The notes: a model not told the origin generated them from the letters alone. A stretch of DNA of 64,000 nt from Mauremys mutica (GCF_020497125.1 NC_059073.1:141121012-141185011); one strand, 5' to 3'. Positions 33,939 through 43,504 are shown, numbered from the stretch's first letter. A program made the numbers and translations.

Positions 33939-33952
33939 GTTGCTATGGCAAC
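33939..33952. promoter_or_regulatory. X-box-like palindrome in 5' LTR
   Basis: GTTGCTATGGCAAC matches the RFX transcription factor X-box pattern GTNRCC-(0-3)-RGYAAC at every fixed base except the last of the first half-site. It lies about 58 bp upstream of the TATA-like box, within U3. The same site is in the 3' LTR at 37972-37985. Binding is an inference. Confidence 0.55.
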
Positions 33953-34009
33953 TGAGTTAGATTATTATGGGTTAGCTCAACTGGTTTCAACCGGCTGAGG
34001 AGCTCTCTG

Positions 34010-34025
34010 TATATATGTAAATAAA
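34010..34025 (+). promoter_or_regulatory. TATA-like box and poly(A) signal of 5' LTR
   Basis: TATATATGTAAATAAA. The overlap of a TATA motif and AATAAA is economical for a 191-bp LTR: the first would place transcription start downstream, the second would act in the 3' copy (34020-34025 corresponds to 38053-38058). Functional use is inferred. Confidence 0.6.
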
Positions 34026-34103
34026 ATGGAGGTTTTGGTTAGCTGCCTGCTCTCTGGCCTCAAGTGATTGCTTCCTACACCGGCTGCCCCAAGGATATAA
34101 CAC

Positions 34104-34114
34104 TGGCGACGAGG
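34104..34114 (+). promoter_or_regulatory. Primer binding site, tRNA-Ser type
   Basis: TGGCGACGAGG starts one base after the LTR. It is complementary to the 3' end of vertebrate tRNA-Ser(GCU), whose acceptor ends in CCTCGTCG plus CCA. Eleven contiguous positions agree, after which the match decays. This primes minus-strand DNA synthesis. Confidence 0.8.
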
Positions 34115-34225
34115 GTGAGACTCCGGTGCTGCTCAAGTAACAGAAGGAAGTAGAAGTTAAGGTAAAGAACAAACAAACAAAAAAGCTGCTTGTTTGCACT
34201 GACTGTGAAAGTGAAACTAAAAATC

Positions 34226-37200
34226 ATGGCTACTCTGACCAGGCCCCTGGAGCCTTTTGATGAGAATACAGAGCAGTGCCATGTGTATACTGAGCGTTTT
34301 GAGCTTTTTGGTATTGCAAATGACATTACAGAAGCGAAGAAGGTGCCAATATTCTTAACTGTTGTAGGGGCTAAAACCTACTCTCTGCTACGCAGCTTAC
34401 TACACCCTGTTAAGCCTGAGACTAAATCTTACAGTGACATTGTGGAAATCCTGGGGTCTCATTTCTCCCCAAAACCACTGGTAATTGCTGAAAGATATAG
34501 GTTCCACAAAAGAGACCAAAAGGAAGATGAAACAGTTGTACAATTTGTAGCCATTTTAAAAAAGCTAGCAGAACACTGTGAATTTAAAGAAATGTTACAT
34601 GATGCCCTGCGTGACAGGTTAGTGTGTGGCCTGTACAGTGAAGCTATACGGAAGCGCCTACTGATAGAGGCTCAGCTTACCGTACAGAAGGCTGTTGATA
34701 TTGTTGTCTCCATGGAACTGGACACCGGTGCAGCCGTCTCACTGATCTCCGAGACTGTGTATAAAGAAAAGCTACAGCATCTTCCGCTTAAGGCAACAAA
34801 AACTGTTCTGAAGACGTATACGGGAGAAGCTGTGCCTATGCTGGGCACTATTGATGTTAAGGTGGAGCTCAATGGACAGGTGGCTAAATTGCCACTGTTT
34901 GTGGTGAGAGGTAACTACCCAGCCTTAATGGGTAGGTCTTGGCTTGGGAAGATTCAACTGAACTGGGCAGAAGTGCACCGGATGACTAAAGAAGAAACCA
35001 GTCTAACCCCTATACTAAGGAAACATGCTGCTGTTTTTGGAGATGATTTGGGAAGTATGAAGGGAATCACTGTGACATTGAACATTAAACCTGGCAGTCC
35101 ACCAAAATATCTGAAAGCCCGAACTGTGCCATATGCCATCAGGCCAAAAGTTGAAGCAGACCTGGAGCGCCTGGTCACCAATGGAGTCCTAATACCAGTT
35201 ACCCATAGCTCATGGGCCACTCCTATCGTTCCAATCGTGAAGAAAGATGGCTCTCTCCGGATTTGCGGTGATTTTAAAGTCACTGTCAACCCAGTGTTGT
35301 GTGCAGAGCAATACCCGCTTCCCCGCATCGATGACCTCTTCGCAGGCCTGGCTGGGGGACAAAAGTTCAGTAAGATTGATCTGAGTCAAGCATATTTACA
35401 GATGCACGTCGATGAAAAGTCCCAAGAGCTGTTGACTATTGTGACTCATAAGGGGCTTTATCGATACTGTCGTCTATCCTTCGGAATAACATCTGCTCCC
35501 GCCCTGTTCCAGAGGGCTATGGACCAGATCTTGTGTGGCTTGTCAGGAGTTCAGTGCTATCTGGATGATATCCTGGTCACTGGAAGAAATGAAGAGGATC
35601 ACTTAAAGAATTTAGAGGCTACCCTACAAAGACTGGAAGAGTATGGCCTACGAGTTCGCAAAGACAAGTGTGAATTCTTCAAGCCCTCTGTTGAATATTT
35701 GGGACACATAATTGATTCTGCAGGTCTTCATAAGGCCCCTGCAAAAGTTAAAGCTATTGTGGAGGCTCCCCCACCTCGAAATGTAAGCCAGCTGCGCTCG
35801 TTTCTAGGACTCCTGAACTATTATGGAAAGTTCATCTCACAGTTAGCCACACTGCTAAAACCACTTCATGAGCTCCTTGGGCAGAACAAGGCCTGGAAGT
35901 GGACTGAAGCCTGTGATGTTGCGTTTAACAAAGCTAAGGATGCATTGCTAAATTCTGAAGTTCTAACGCACTTTGATCCATCCTTACCACTGCAATTGGC
36001 CTGCGATGCCTCCCCTTATGGAGTGGGAGCAGTCGTGTCACATATTATGCCTTCAGGAGAAGAGAGACCTATTGCTTTTGCTTCACGCACTCTAAGCAAA
36101 GCAGAAACTAACTACGCCCAAATCGAACGTGAGGCATTAGGAATTGTTTTTGGAATTCGGAAGTTTCATCAGTACCTGTTTGGGCGAAAATTTACTCTTC
36201 TCACAGACCATCGACCTCTGACATCAATTTTTGGACCTTACACAGGCATTCCCCCATTAGCTGCTAGTCGTATGCAACGTTGGGCATTGTTACTTTCAGC
36301 ACACACATATGAAATCAAATATCGGAAATCCACTCTACACGGCAATGCAGATGGCCTCTCAAGGTTGCCTTTGCCGGTCAAACACCAAGATAGTGCCCAC
36401 AAGGAAATCTTCTACTTTGAACAGGTAGAGAATACACCCATCACTGCTACTCAGATAAAGAAGGCAACTCGCATTGACCCAGTATTGTCCCACGTTATGG
36501 ACCTGGTGATGCATGGAACATCTCGACAAACCTCTCCGGTCTCATCCGACCTTGTTCCCTACATATCCAAGCGGACGGAGTTATCGGTCCAATCTGGTTG
36601 TTTGTTGTGGGGGAGACGTGTCATTATTCCACCACCACTGAGATCACAGATGTTAGAACAGCTACATTCCGGTCACTGTGGAATAGTGCGCATGAAGGAA
36701 ATTGCACGAAGCTATTTTTGGTGGCCTGGACTGGACAGCGCTATTGAAGAGAAGGCAAAAGCTTGTATGTCATGTCAGGGTGTGAGGAATGCACCCCAGT
36801 GGGCACCCCTACACCCATGGGACTGGCCTGAAAACCCGTGGCAACGTATTCACGTTGACTTTGCTGGCCCCCTTGAAGGAAGCATGTTCTTGGTGGCAAT
36901 AGATGCCCATTCTAAATGGCCAGAAGTCTCTATAATGCAGTCCACTTCTGCAGAGAGTACTATCCAAAAACTACGAGGACTCTTTAGTCGTTTTGGTCTG
37001 CCAGAACAACTTGTGAGCGACAACGGACCGCAATTCGTTTCTCAGGAGTTTCAAAATTTTATGAAAGCAAATGGGATACACCACATCACGTCAGCACCAT
37101 ATCATCCGTCCACCAACGGATTAGCTGAAAGATTTGTGCAGACAATGAAAAACGTTTTGAAATCAGCAAGGGGACAACACTCCATTCAAAAGCGTCTGGA

Positions 37201-37813
37201 TACCTTTTTACTTTCCTACAGAAACACACCTCATGCTACGACCCACGCATCTCCGGCCTTTCTAATGATGGGCCGACAGCTGCGCACTTGCTTTGATCTG
37301 CTGAAACCTTCTGAACCCCGACAAATTGTGCAACATCAGCAGCAATATCAAGTCATCAGACGGGCACCCAGAGCAATAGACCGAACCTTTAGCCCGGGAC
37401 AGCCAGTTTTGGCTCGGAATTATACTTCCAGAGCTAAATGGGTTCCGGCCACAGTCATCACTCAAACAGGACCTGTTTCCTACACAGTCCGGACTGCAGA
37501 GAATCTTACCTGGCGGCGACATGTAGATCAGCTGTTGCCAGGTGATGCCAGTCCTCAGGACCCATCTGCAGTTGAGGGGTCTGACTTCACCTCTTCTGGT
37601 GAGGGATCGAATCACGAGTCACCTGTTTCTGACTGTTCTCCTCCATTACTGCCGGCGGCTGAGATACCCCTTTGTCCAGCACGAGCTGATACCCCCTCCT
37701 CACCTGTTCGTGCTGCGGACCCTGAGCCCCTAGTGCTTCCGGGTGCAATAACACCAGTAGTTCGCCGTAATCCACCTAGAGACAGAAGGCCTCCTCATCG
37801 GCTGGATCTTTAG
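34226..37813 (+). CDS. gag-pol: Gag-Pol polyprotein of Ty3/Gypsy retrotransposon
   Basis: One uninterrupted frame of 1195 codons. Start chosen at ATG 34226 (aaatcATGG, good Kozak); the frame is open upstream but has no ATG there. Gag-like region residues 1-165; aspartic protease DTG at 166-168 with 'LMGRSWL' at 234-240; reverse transcriptase with Asp385 and YLDD at 445-448; RNase H with D594, E636, D661, D709; integrase zinc module H814, H817, C847, C850; catalytic D878, D932, E968 (35 residues between the last two); GPVSYTV near 1082-1088; Pro/Ser-rich tail to 1195. All catalytic residues are intact. Striking defect: the Gag 'AVDIVVSMEL' runs straight into the protease DTG with no CCHC knuckle, so nucleocapsid and the protease N-terminus are missing in frame. 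Gag and Pol are translated as one fusion, without a frameshift. Confidence 0.95.
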   Translation: MATLTRPLEPFDENTEQCHVYTERFELFGIANDITEAKKVPIFLTVVGAKTYSLLRSLLHPVKPETKSYSDIVEILGSHFSPKPLVIAERYRFHKRDQKEDETVVQFVAILKKLAEHCEFKEMLHDALRDRLVCGLYSEAIRKRLLIEAQLTVQKAVDIVVSMELDTGAAVSLISETVYKEKLQHLPLKATKTVLKTYTGEAVPMLGTIDVKVELNGQVAKLPLFVVRGNYPALMGRSWLGKIQLNWAEVHRMTKEETSLTPILRKHAAVFGDDLGSMKGITVTLNIKPGSPPKYLKARTVPYAIRPKVEADLERLVTNGVLIPVTHSSWATPIVPIVKKDGSLRICGDFKVTVNPVLCAEQYPLPRIDDLFAGLAGGQKFSKIDLSQAYLQMHVDEKSQELLTIVTHKGLYRYCRLSFGITSAPALFQRAMDQILCGLSGVQCYLDDILVTGRNEEDHLKNLEATLQRLEEYGLRVRKDKCEFFKPSVEYLGHIIDSAGLHKAPAKVKAIVEAPPPRNVSQLRSFLGLLNYYGKFISQLATLLKPLHELLGQNKAWKWTEACDVAFNKAKDALLNSEVLTHFDPSLPLQLACDASPYGVGAVVSHIMPSGEERPIAFASRTLSKAETNYAQIEREALGIVFGIRKFHQYLFGRKFTLLTDHRPLTSIFGPYTGIPPLAASRMQRWALLLSAHTYEIKYRKSTLHGNADGLSRLPLPVKHQDSAHKEIFYFEQVENTPITATQIKKATRIDPVLSHVMDLVMHGTSRQTSPVSSDLVPYISKRTELSVQSGCLLWGRRVIIPPPLRSQMLEQLHSGHCGIVRMKEIARSYFWWPGLDSAIEEKAKACMSCQGVRNAPQWAPLHPWDWPENPWQRIHVDFAGPLEGSMFLVAIDAHSKWPEVSIMQSTSAESTIQKLRGLFSRFGLPEQLVSDNGPQFVSQEFQNFMKANGIHHITSAPYHPSTNGLAERFVQTMKNVLKSARGQHSIQKRLDTFLLSYRNTPHATTHASPAFLMMGRQLRTCFDLLKPSEPRQIVQHQQQYQVIRRAPRAIDRTFSPGQPVLARNYTSRAKWVPATVITQTGPVSYTVRTAENLTWRRHVDQLLPGDASPQDPSAVEGSDFTSSGEGSNHESPVSDCSPPLLPAAEIPLCPARADTPSSPVRAADPEPLVLPGAITPVVRRNPPRDRRPPHRLDL

Positions 37814-37929
37814 CTAGGGCGAACCCACGGTTATGGGGCAAAATAATCCCCAGGGTTTAGCCGGGAATGGAGGCAGTCTACCCTCCTTCTCTAGTCTAGT
37901 GTGTGTTTTATTTAGGGGATGTTCTTATT
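37814..37929 (+). other. Retrotransposon 3' leader between Pol and polypurine tract
   Basis: 116 bp after the TAG stop (37811-37813) with no ORF. No env gene fits here, so the element has no envelope. Confidence 0.85.
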
Positions 37930-37942
37930 AGGGGGGGAGGAA
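37930..37942 (+). promoter_or_regulatory. Polypurine tract
   Basis: AGGGGGGGAGGAA ends two bases before the 3' LTR. This is the expected position of the plus-strand primer for reverse transcription. Confidence 0.9.
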
Positions 37943-37944
37943 TA

Positions 37945-38135
37945 TGTTGTGTATTTGGTTGTCATGGTTTTGTTGCTATGGCAACTGAGTTAGATTATTA
38001 TGGGTTAGCTCAACCGGTTTCAACCGGCTGAGGAGCTCTCTGTATATATGTAAATAAAATGGAGGTTTTGGTTAGCTGCCTGCTCTCTGGCCTCAAGTGA
38101 TTGCTTCCTACACCGGCTGCCCCAAGGATATAACA
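37945..38135 (+). repeat. 3' LTR
   Basis: 191 bp, identical to the 5' LTR except C at 38015 in place of T at 33982. Contains the same TATA/AATAAA overlap and X-box-like palindrome (37972-37985). Confidence 0.97.
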
Positions 38136-38140
38136 GGCAT
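38136..38140. repeat. Target site duplication GGCAT, right
   Basis: Second copy of the 5-bp target duplication; see 33907-33911. Confidence 0.95.
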
Positions 38141-38411
38141 AAAAGTTTTCTAACAATGCACCATGTTCCTAGGGCTAGGGAAGCCACACTTCAAGGTGTG
38201 GGGAGGGCAGTAGGAATTGTGGGATATGGTTACTTTGACTAAGGTCTGTGCACTGCAGTGTGGAGGCCAGAGCTCTAGGTTCCAGCGAGGGTCAGCAAAT
38301 TCTTAACCTAGGGTTCAAATACAATGTAGACACTGAAGCCAAGGCTTCCATAATACAGGTCAGCTGACTTGAGTCCCACTAACTCTGGGCTTACATTCCA
38401 GGCAGACACAC

Positions 38412-40301
38412 TCTAAAGAGTCCTTATTCCTAGATGTAAAGAGTGGGACCAGCTGGGTGCTGTGTACTTTTGAAAATACGTCCAATTCATTTAGGGGCCT
38501 AAATGGGAGCTGGGCTTTTCTGAAAATTAGGACTCTGGTATTGATTGATTTGTGTGGCCTTGGGAAAGTGACCTAAGGTTTCTGTGCTGTAGGTCTACAC
38601 ATGTGTAAAATATGCACAGTAATATCTTCCACCCTAATGAAATAATTACTTAAGCCTCACTACACCAGGAATTTTCAAAAGTGCTAAGCAGTTAGATGCC
38701 CATTGCAAATCAATACAGGTGCTCTTGAAAATCCCACCCTTAAGACACTATGATATTGCTATGCAGTGATCAGTCACAGACCTGGTAGAAGTTGATGGGT
38801 TTACTCAGCATCCTTCGTTCAAACTCAATGGGGGAGCAATTAAACACCCCTTTATTTAGTGATAGCTGAAACAATAAAAGCCACCACCCAAGGCACAGAC
38901 TAATGTGACCAACTCAGTTGAGTACCAGCTGAGCCATCTGGCCTGAGGTTTCCCTGGAGATTGATTGTCAACACAAGGGGTGAAGCTTTTATTTGGTTGC
39001 AGCTATATATGTGAACCGAACCAAAAAGCATGGATGAAATGAACAGAAAGGAGAAATCAGTGTGAATCTAAGAGGAAGCCAAGAAAGTGCTTCGTTTGGG
39101 CAAAGTTCTCACTCTGAAGGCAAGTTTGGATTTCTGAACATGAAAACTGTCTCCTGTCACTTGTTTCTAATGTGTTCAAGGAAACAGGCCTTTGTTTACA
39201 TTCTTTGTAAATGAGGAGTATTGCACCAAAGAAATACCTGACTGCTATCATCAATTTCTCATCCTAAGGGAGACAACCCGGCAAGGTTGTGAATATTGGA
39301 TAACCGCTCAGGTTAAAAGGGGCAACAATATTGTTTATACAAATTCCCTTTGATGGCTTTATCTTCAATTTTTATAGAAACTTTACTGCTATGATCACAG
39401 CATATCAACTGAATCTAGGATGTCCAGGAAGTATAGCTAATAAACTGTTCTTTATCGTAAGAGAGACATTTCATCCCCAGAATGCCTGACATGCCTTCAT
39501 TTCTCTCAAACTCTGCCCTTCATACATAACATAATCAGAGGAAGCTCAACAGAGGCCTTTCCTGCACATAAAGAGAAATTCCTATGTCACATTTATGGGA
39601 TAAAAACTCGGCATTTTAGCAGCTTAGGATAATTTGAAACTTCTTGCCAGATCATGTAGTGGGATGCTTTAGAAATGCCAGCTTACTCTAATCACTCTGA
39701 CATTTCCAATCATTACAGTGCATTGTACTTGAGTAATGTGAAATCCATTTATATAAAAATTGGAAGGAAGAAGCGCTTCTGCATCCCACTGAGGGGTAAA
39801 AATACCATCTCCCTCTTTTTTCCTCTTTATATAACAGCAATGACAAAAGACCATCTCTTATATAATTTGGCTTCTCCAGTTAAACTGAGCCATTCACCTG
39901 CAGTGATAAATGGACAGCTATGGGTTTTGATGGATTCTCCTACAGACATGTTAGCAAGAGTGGGATAATGCTTCATTTCTGGCACAGCACCCATTACCCT
40001 GGGATGCACAGAGTTTAGTTTCTATACAACAGAAGCCTAGTTTCTGCAACTGCAGTAGCAGCCAAGTGGAATAGCATAAACACAAAAGAAAGTCAGACAT
40101 CACAATAGATTTCTACATATTGCTTCCTTCTACCTTCTGTGCCACACACATGGACAGCATGGTTGTTTTCTTGTAAAGATGTGCATGTCTTTTTGGAAGC
40201 ATGCACTAGGGGTTAAACGAAGAAGCTAGAATTTGGAAGGTCCGGTGCCATTTCTCGCTCTTCCACTTTCTCACAGTGTGACCTTGAACCAGCTTTTCAG
40301 A
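38412..40301. other. Mostly unrecognised; MIR-like and foldback scraps
   Basis: No gene is seen. A MIR-like piece at about 38550-38650 ('gtggccttgggaaagtgacc') and a small foldback at 38668-38740 ('gaattttcaaaagtgctaag' against 'gtgctcttgaaaatcccacc') are the only recognisable parts. 39670-40010 carries short open frames on both strands without conserved features. Confidence 0.45.
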
Positions 40302-40424
40302 CCCTGATGCAGCAAAGCTATGTGTTTAAGCATGTGCTTCAGTCTAATAAGCAAAACACTTAAGCACATGCTCAACTTAAAGTCAAGGAGATTTAAGCAC
40401 ACCAGAGCTTTGCTGGAACAGGGA
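40302..40424. repeat. Foldback repeat, about 123 bp
   Basis: Left 'accctgatgcagcaaagct' mirrors right 'agctttgctggaacaggg', and inside 'gtgtttaagcatgtgct' mirrors 'acttaagcacatgctc'. A nested hairpin family without coding capacity. Confidence 0.65.
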
Positions 40425-40659
40425 TGAATGTAAGCATATGCTTAAGTGCTCTGTTGAAGTGGAGCCACCTTATAGGGCAAGATCCAGAAAGGAGAGAACT
40501 CGAGGGAGTGGTGGCTATTTACATCTGCTGAGGATCCAGTCTTCTGAGGCTTAACATAACCTTGCACTGTAAAACCAGAGTAATAGCACCTCACTTCCCA
40601 GGGATGGTGAGGCATAATGGATGTTTGTAAAGTGCTTTGGTATCTTCAGATGAAAAACG
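40425..40659. other. No recognised feature
   Basis: Spacer with no gene seen. Confidence 0.5.
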
Positions 40660-40865
40660 CTCCAGCAATTTAACTCCGGGTGTGGTGAATCATTTGATGA
40701 TTTTAAATCAAGACTGGATATCTTTCTAAGAGACACACAAGAGCCCAACCAAAAGTTGTGGGCATGATGCAGAAATTACTGGGTGAGATTCTTTGGCCTG
40801 TGTTGTGGAGGAAATCAGATTAGATTATCATAATGGTCCCTTCTGGCCTTAAAGTGGAATCTGAA
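40660..40865 (+). repeat. CR1 3' end fragment, sense
   Basis: 'ttttaaatcaagactggata' then 'ggaaatcagattagattatc' and 'aatggtcccttctggcctta'. Diverged CR1 tail. Confidence 0.85.
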
Positions 40866-41454
40866 GAAGGACTGAGGTATCATTATTGCACAGCATATAT
40901 TTCATGTCATGCCACAGGCTAATGGAAGCCACTTTTTCATGGGTCACAGTGCCTGAGAGAGTACTGCAAGACAGATGTACTTATCCCTTTCCACTTAAGC
41001 TATGACCCAAAATGACCATGTTCAGTGAAAGAATCTCCCTCTCTCTCCATCCTTTAACAAAAACACTTTAGGAGCTGTCTGGAAGGAAAGGAGCCAAGGG
41101 AACAAAACGTGTCTTACTTTGAAAGCAAATATCCAATATATTTGATTCAAGATCCTTCCCTGACTTGAAGAGGTAATGTACAGTCATCATTTTGGGCCAG
41201 ATTCATGCACAGCTTATGGAGTTGTAACAGTTATTATATGTGTTCTGCATCAGAGGGTAGGACTAGACTTCCCTTCTCATACTGCTAAATGGGAAGAGGT
41301 TGAAGATATGATGCTGCCTAGATCTCAGCCAGATGGGAGAGGTGGATAGGAACAGGGATCTTGGTGTGGAAAAAAAAAAAGAACCACTGATCTAGTACCT
41401 TAGGGCTAGGGTCCTTCTATTTGTGTAGCACAAGCTCCTGGCACAGTCCAGGTT
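40866..41454. other. No recognised feature
   Basis: No gene is seen. Poly-A run at about 41370-41381. Confidence 0.5.
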
Positions 41455-41580
41455 TTCCTAAATGCTAAACAAGTAACGATATGTCTGACGAAGTGGGTAT
41501 TCACCCACGAAAGCTTATGCTCCAATACATCTGTTAGTCTATAAGGTGCCACAGGACTCTGTCGTTTGATACAGCACTTG
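41455..41580 (+). repeat. Amniote repeat with hammerhead-like core
   Basis: 'gtctgacgaagtgggtattc', 'acccacgaaagcttatgctc', 'caatacatctgttagtctat', 'aaggtgccacaggactct'. I remember this as a very abundant turtle/crocodilian repeat of uncertain class. The first half shows CTGACGA (41485-41491), a perfect 6-bp stem GTGGGT/ACCCAC with a 4-base loop (41493-41508), then GAAA (41509-41512). A partial second copy is at 46860-46945. Confidence 0.7.
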
Positions 41581-41589
41581 TCATCCATA

Positions 41590-41720
41590 GATCTCAGAGA
41601 GCTTTAAAAAAGGTCAGTACCATTTAATCTCAATTTTAAAATGGGGGAAACTGAGGCACGGATAAGGAAGTGACTTGCCCAAGATCATCCAGCAAAACTG
41701 TGGCAAAACCAATAATTTAA
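41590..41720 (-). repeat. MIR/CORE-SINE-like repeat
   Basis: 'caattttaaaatgggggaaa', 'ctgaggcacggataaggaag', 'gacttgcccaagatcatcc': antisense MIR vocabulary. Confidence 0.65.
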
Positions 41721-43199
41721 CCCAAGGGCCATCTGGGGGTTCAGGAGGAGCTGGATTTCCCTCCCCCCATCTAAAGCAGAGAAAATCTTGCTCTCCCACT
41801 CCTCCCACTTGTTTACCTTTCAAGCTCAAGTATTCTGTCAAATTCCCAAAACACACACAATTATATGGTCTTATCGTGGTTATAATTGATACAGGTTTTT
41901 ATTCTCATTTTTACAGTAAACGTAACGGGGTTGGCCAACCTCAAAAAGTTGGGAAACACTGCCTGAGAGCCCACAGTTGCTGTGACGGTTTCCCTGTGTG
42001 GGCTCCCCTGATTGTACACCCAGTAACACTTTTTGGCCAAGTGGGTGAGGGGGAAACTGCTAAAAGAAGATTCAGGGGAAAAAAACTGCAAGAAGGCAGT
42101 TCAATGCAAGTGACATTTCTGCTAATTAGGAGATTACAAACAGCTAATCATGCTGCCCGTCAATCATTTAACAAAAAGTCTCCCCGAATGCCAAGGGTAT
42201 AAATTAGCTCTCGGAATATTTACATTTTTTAAAGATGTGCTTTGCCCAAAAGGGTAAATAGTCAGTAGTGCTGGGAAGTTACTTTTGGGGCCCAATCCTG
42301 CCAGGGACAGAGCACCCTTGGCTTCTGCCAAAGCCAGCAGATGTGGAAACTTGGGACCTTGCAGAAGGTGCTCTGTCCATGGCAGGGATGGGCCCAATCT
42401 GAGGGGGCATCCTGCTCCGGATCCAAGTGTAGAGCAATACTGATTTGCAGAAGGGCTTTGGTTAACATTCTGAGATTCTATCAGCATCCTGCCTGTGTGC
42501 ACAACAGTTCAGAATCACCATTCTGTTCCTACATTAGCAATGGCAGGATTCCCCCACTGGTATAAACTGGATTTGAATGGAGCTACACTGAGTCACAGCA
42601 GCTGAGAATCTGAGAATGGTCCTATGTTTTTTTTATTTGGGAGGAGGAAAATTGCGGGGGGGGGGGGTGTTACACTCTAATTCTGTTATCTCTCTGTGCA
42701 TTTAAAAGGGACACTAACAATATTTCAAATAGTTTCCAACAAATCCTCTGCATCCTCCAAGTTTCCAATATTATCATGGAAATTAATCCTCAGCTACTTA
42801 TCTGGCTTAAGGTTAATTGATATATGACTGACTTCTCACTATGAAAAAAAGTAGCTATGCTGTACCGACTACTAGCACATTTCTATTCACATACTTCTAT
42901 ACATAATTATGGTACCTCATTTGCATGGTTCCCCCCCACCCACAGACTTCTATTGTCAACTCTTGTGTCTTCAAGATTTACATGATTTCACATACATATT
43001 TCTGCAAACTTCTTCTGGCCCCAGCAATGCAGGAGGAGGGCTATGGGCTGTCAACAGGAATTTGTCATAAGGCTTGGCTGTGAAAGGAGTTTATTGTGTC
43101 ACAAGCATGTGTGCCAACAGATTACCTGTCACCTCAGATGCTAGTGACAAGCACACCTATAAATAAATACATAGCTCTCTGGGGATTGCCAAAAATGAA
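41721..43199. other. No recognised feature; poly-G run
   Basis: No gene is seen. A homopolymer run of G lies at 42655-42667. Overlapping open frames of 60-175 codons at 41.6-42.6 kb have no recognisable domain. A small 'ctggtataaactgg' foldback scrap lies near 42560. Confidence 0.45.
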
Positions 43200-43504
43200 G
43201 GGTATGTCTACACTACGGAGGCTATACTGAGATAGCTACATCACTATGCCAACAAAACCTTGTAGCATAGACACAGCCTATACTGACCAAAGGGGCTTTT
43301 CCATCAGTGTAGGAACACCACCTTCTTGAACAAAAGTATGTGGTGTTCCTTCCGTCCTTCCATCAATACAGCTGTGTCTACACTGGGTTTTAGAGCAGCA
43401 TAGCTAGGTCAGGCAAGGGTGTGGTTTTTTTTCCACACCCTTGATCAAAGTTGACAGTTCAATCAAACTTTTAAGTGTTGACCACGCCTCAGTGTAGAAA
43501 ACTA
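43200..43504. mobile_element. Harbinger-type MITE, degraded
   Basis: Starts 'gggtatgtctacactacgga', the same terminus as the Harbinger at 16392. It ends near 'cctcagtgtagaaaac'. The interior repeats 'tagctacatc', 'gtgtctacactgggtttt'. Noncoding, about 305 bp. Confidence 0.65.

Larger units (their letters stand above)
33912..34102 (+). repeat. 5' LTR
   Basis: 191 bp, begins TGTTG and ends AACA. TATATATGTAAATAAA at 34010-34025 combines a TATA-like box with an AATAAA polyadenylation signal (34020-34025). A palindromic RFX X-box-like site is at 33939-33952. Very short U3, typical of compact Ty3/Gypsy LTRs. Confidence 0.96.
33912..38135 (+). mobile_element. Ty3/Gypsy LTR retrotransposon, complete, 4224 bp
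   Basis: Complete element in order: 191-bp 5' LTR, primer binding site, leader, single Gag-Pol frame (34226-37813), polypurine tract, 191-bp 3' LTR. It is flanked by GGCAT. The LTRs differ at one position only (T at 33982, C at 38015). Since LTRs are identical at insertion, this is a recent event. Domain order PR-RT-RH-IN identifies Metaviridae. Clade assignment (Mag-like or other) needs an RT tree. The Gag part lacks a nucleocapsid, so the copy may be nonautonomous. Confidence 0.97.
33421..38411. mobile_element. Old TIR element split by the LTR retrotransposon
   Basis: The left part (33421-33911) begins 'gggtatgtctatacagcgat'. The right part (38136-38411) ends 'acattccaggcagacacact', an imperfect inverted counterpart. 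Both halves use the same vocabulary ('gggctcagac', 'acttgagtcccactaactct', 'gtgtagcc', 'aatgtagaca'). Removing the retrotransposon and one GGCAT leaves about 760 bp of noncoding Harbinger-type sequence. TSD not resolved. Confidence 0.6.

Noticed and set aside
34190..34225. Upstream extension of the Gag-Pol frame starting at 34190
   Set aside because: The first codon there is TTG, not ATG. The first ATG in frame, 34226, has a good Kozak context, so it is taken as the start.
37814..37944. Possible env gene after Pol
   Set aside because: Only 131 bp lie between the stop codon and the 3' LTR, too short and without an ORF.
41485..41514. Calling a functional hammerhead ribozyme as a feature
   Set aside because: The core has an extra A and lacks a convincing stem I in this copy, so it is listed only as a finding.
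41675..42202. 175-codon open frame on plus
   Set aside because: It starts inside a MIR-like repeat, has no recognisable domain and no coding context.
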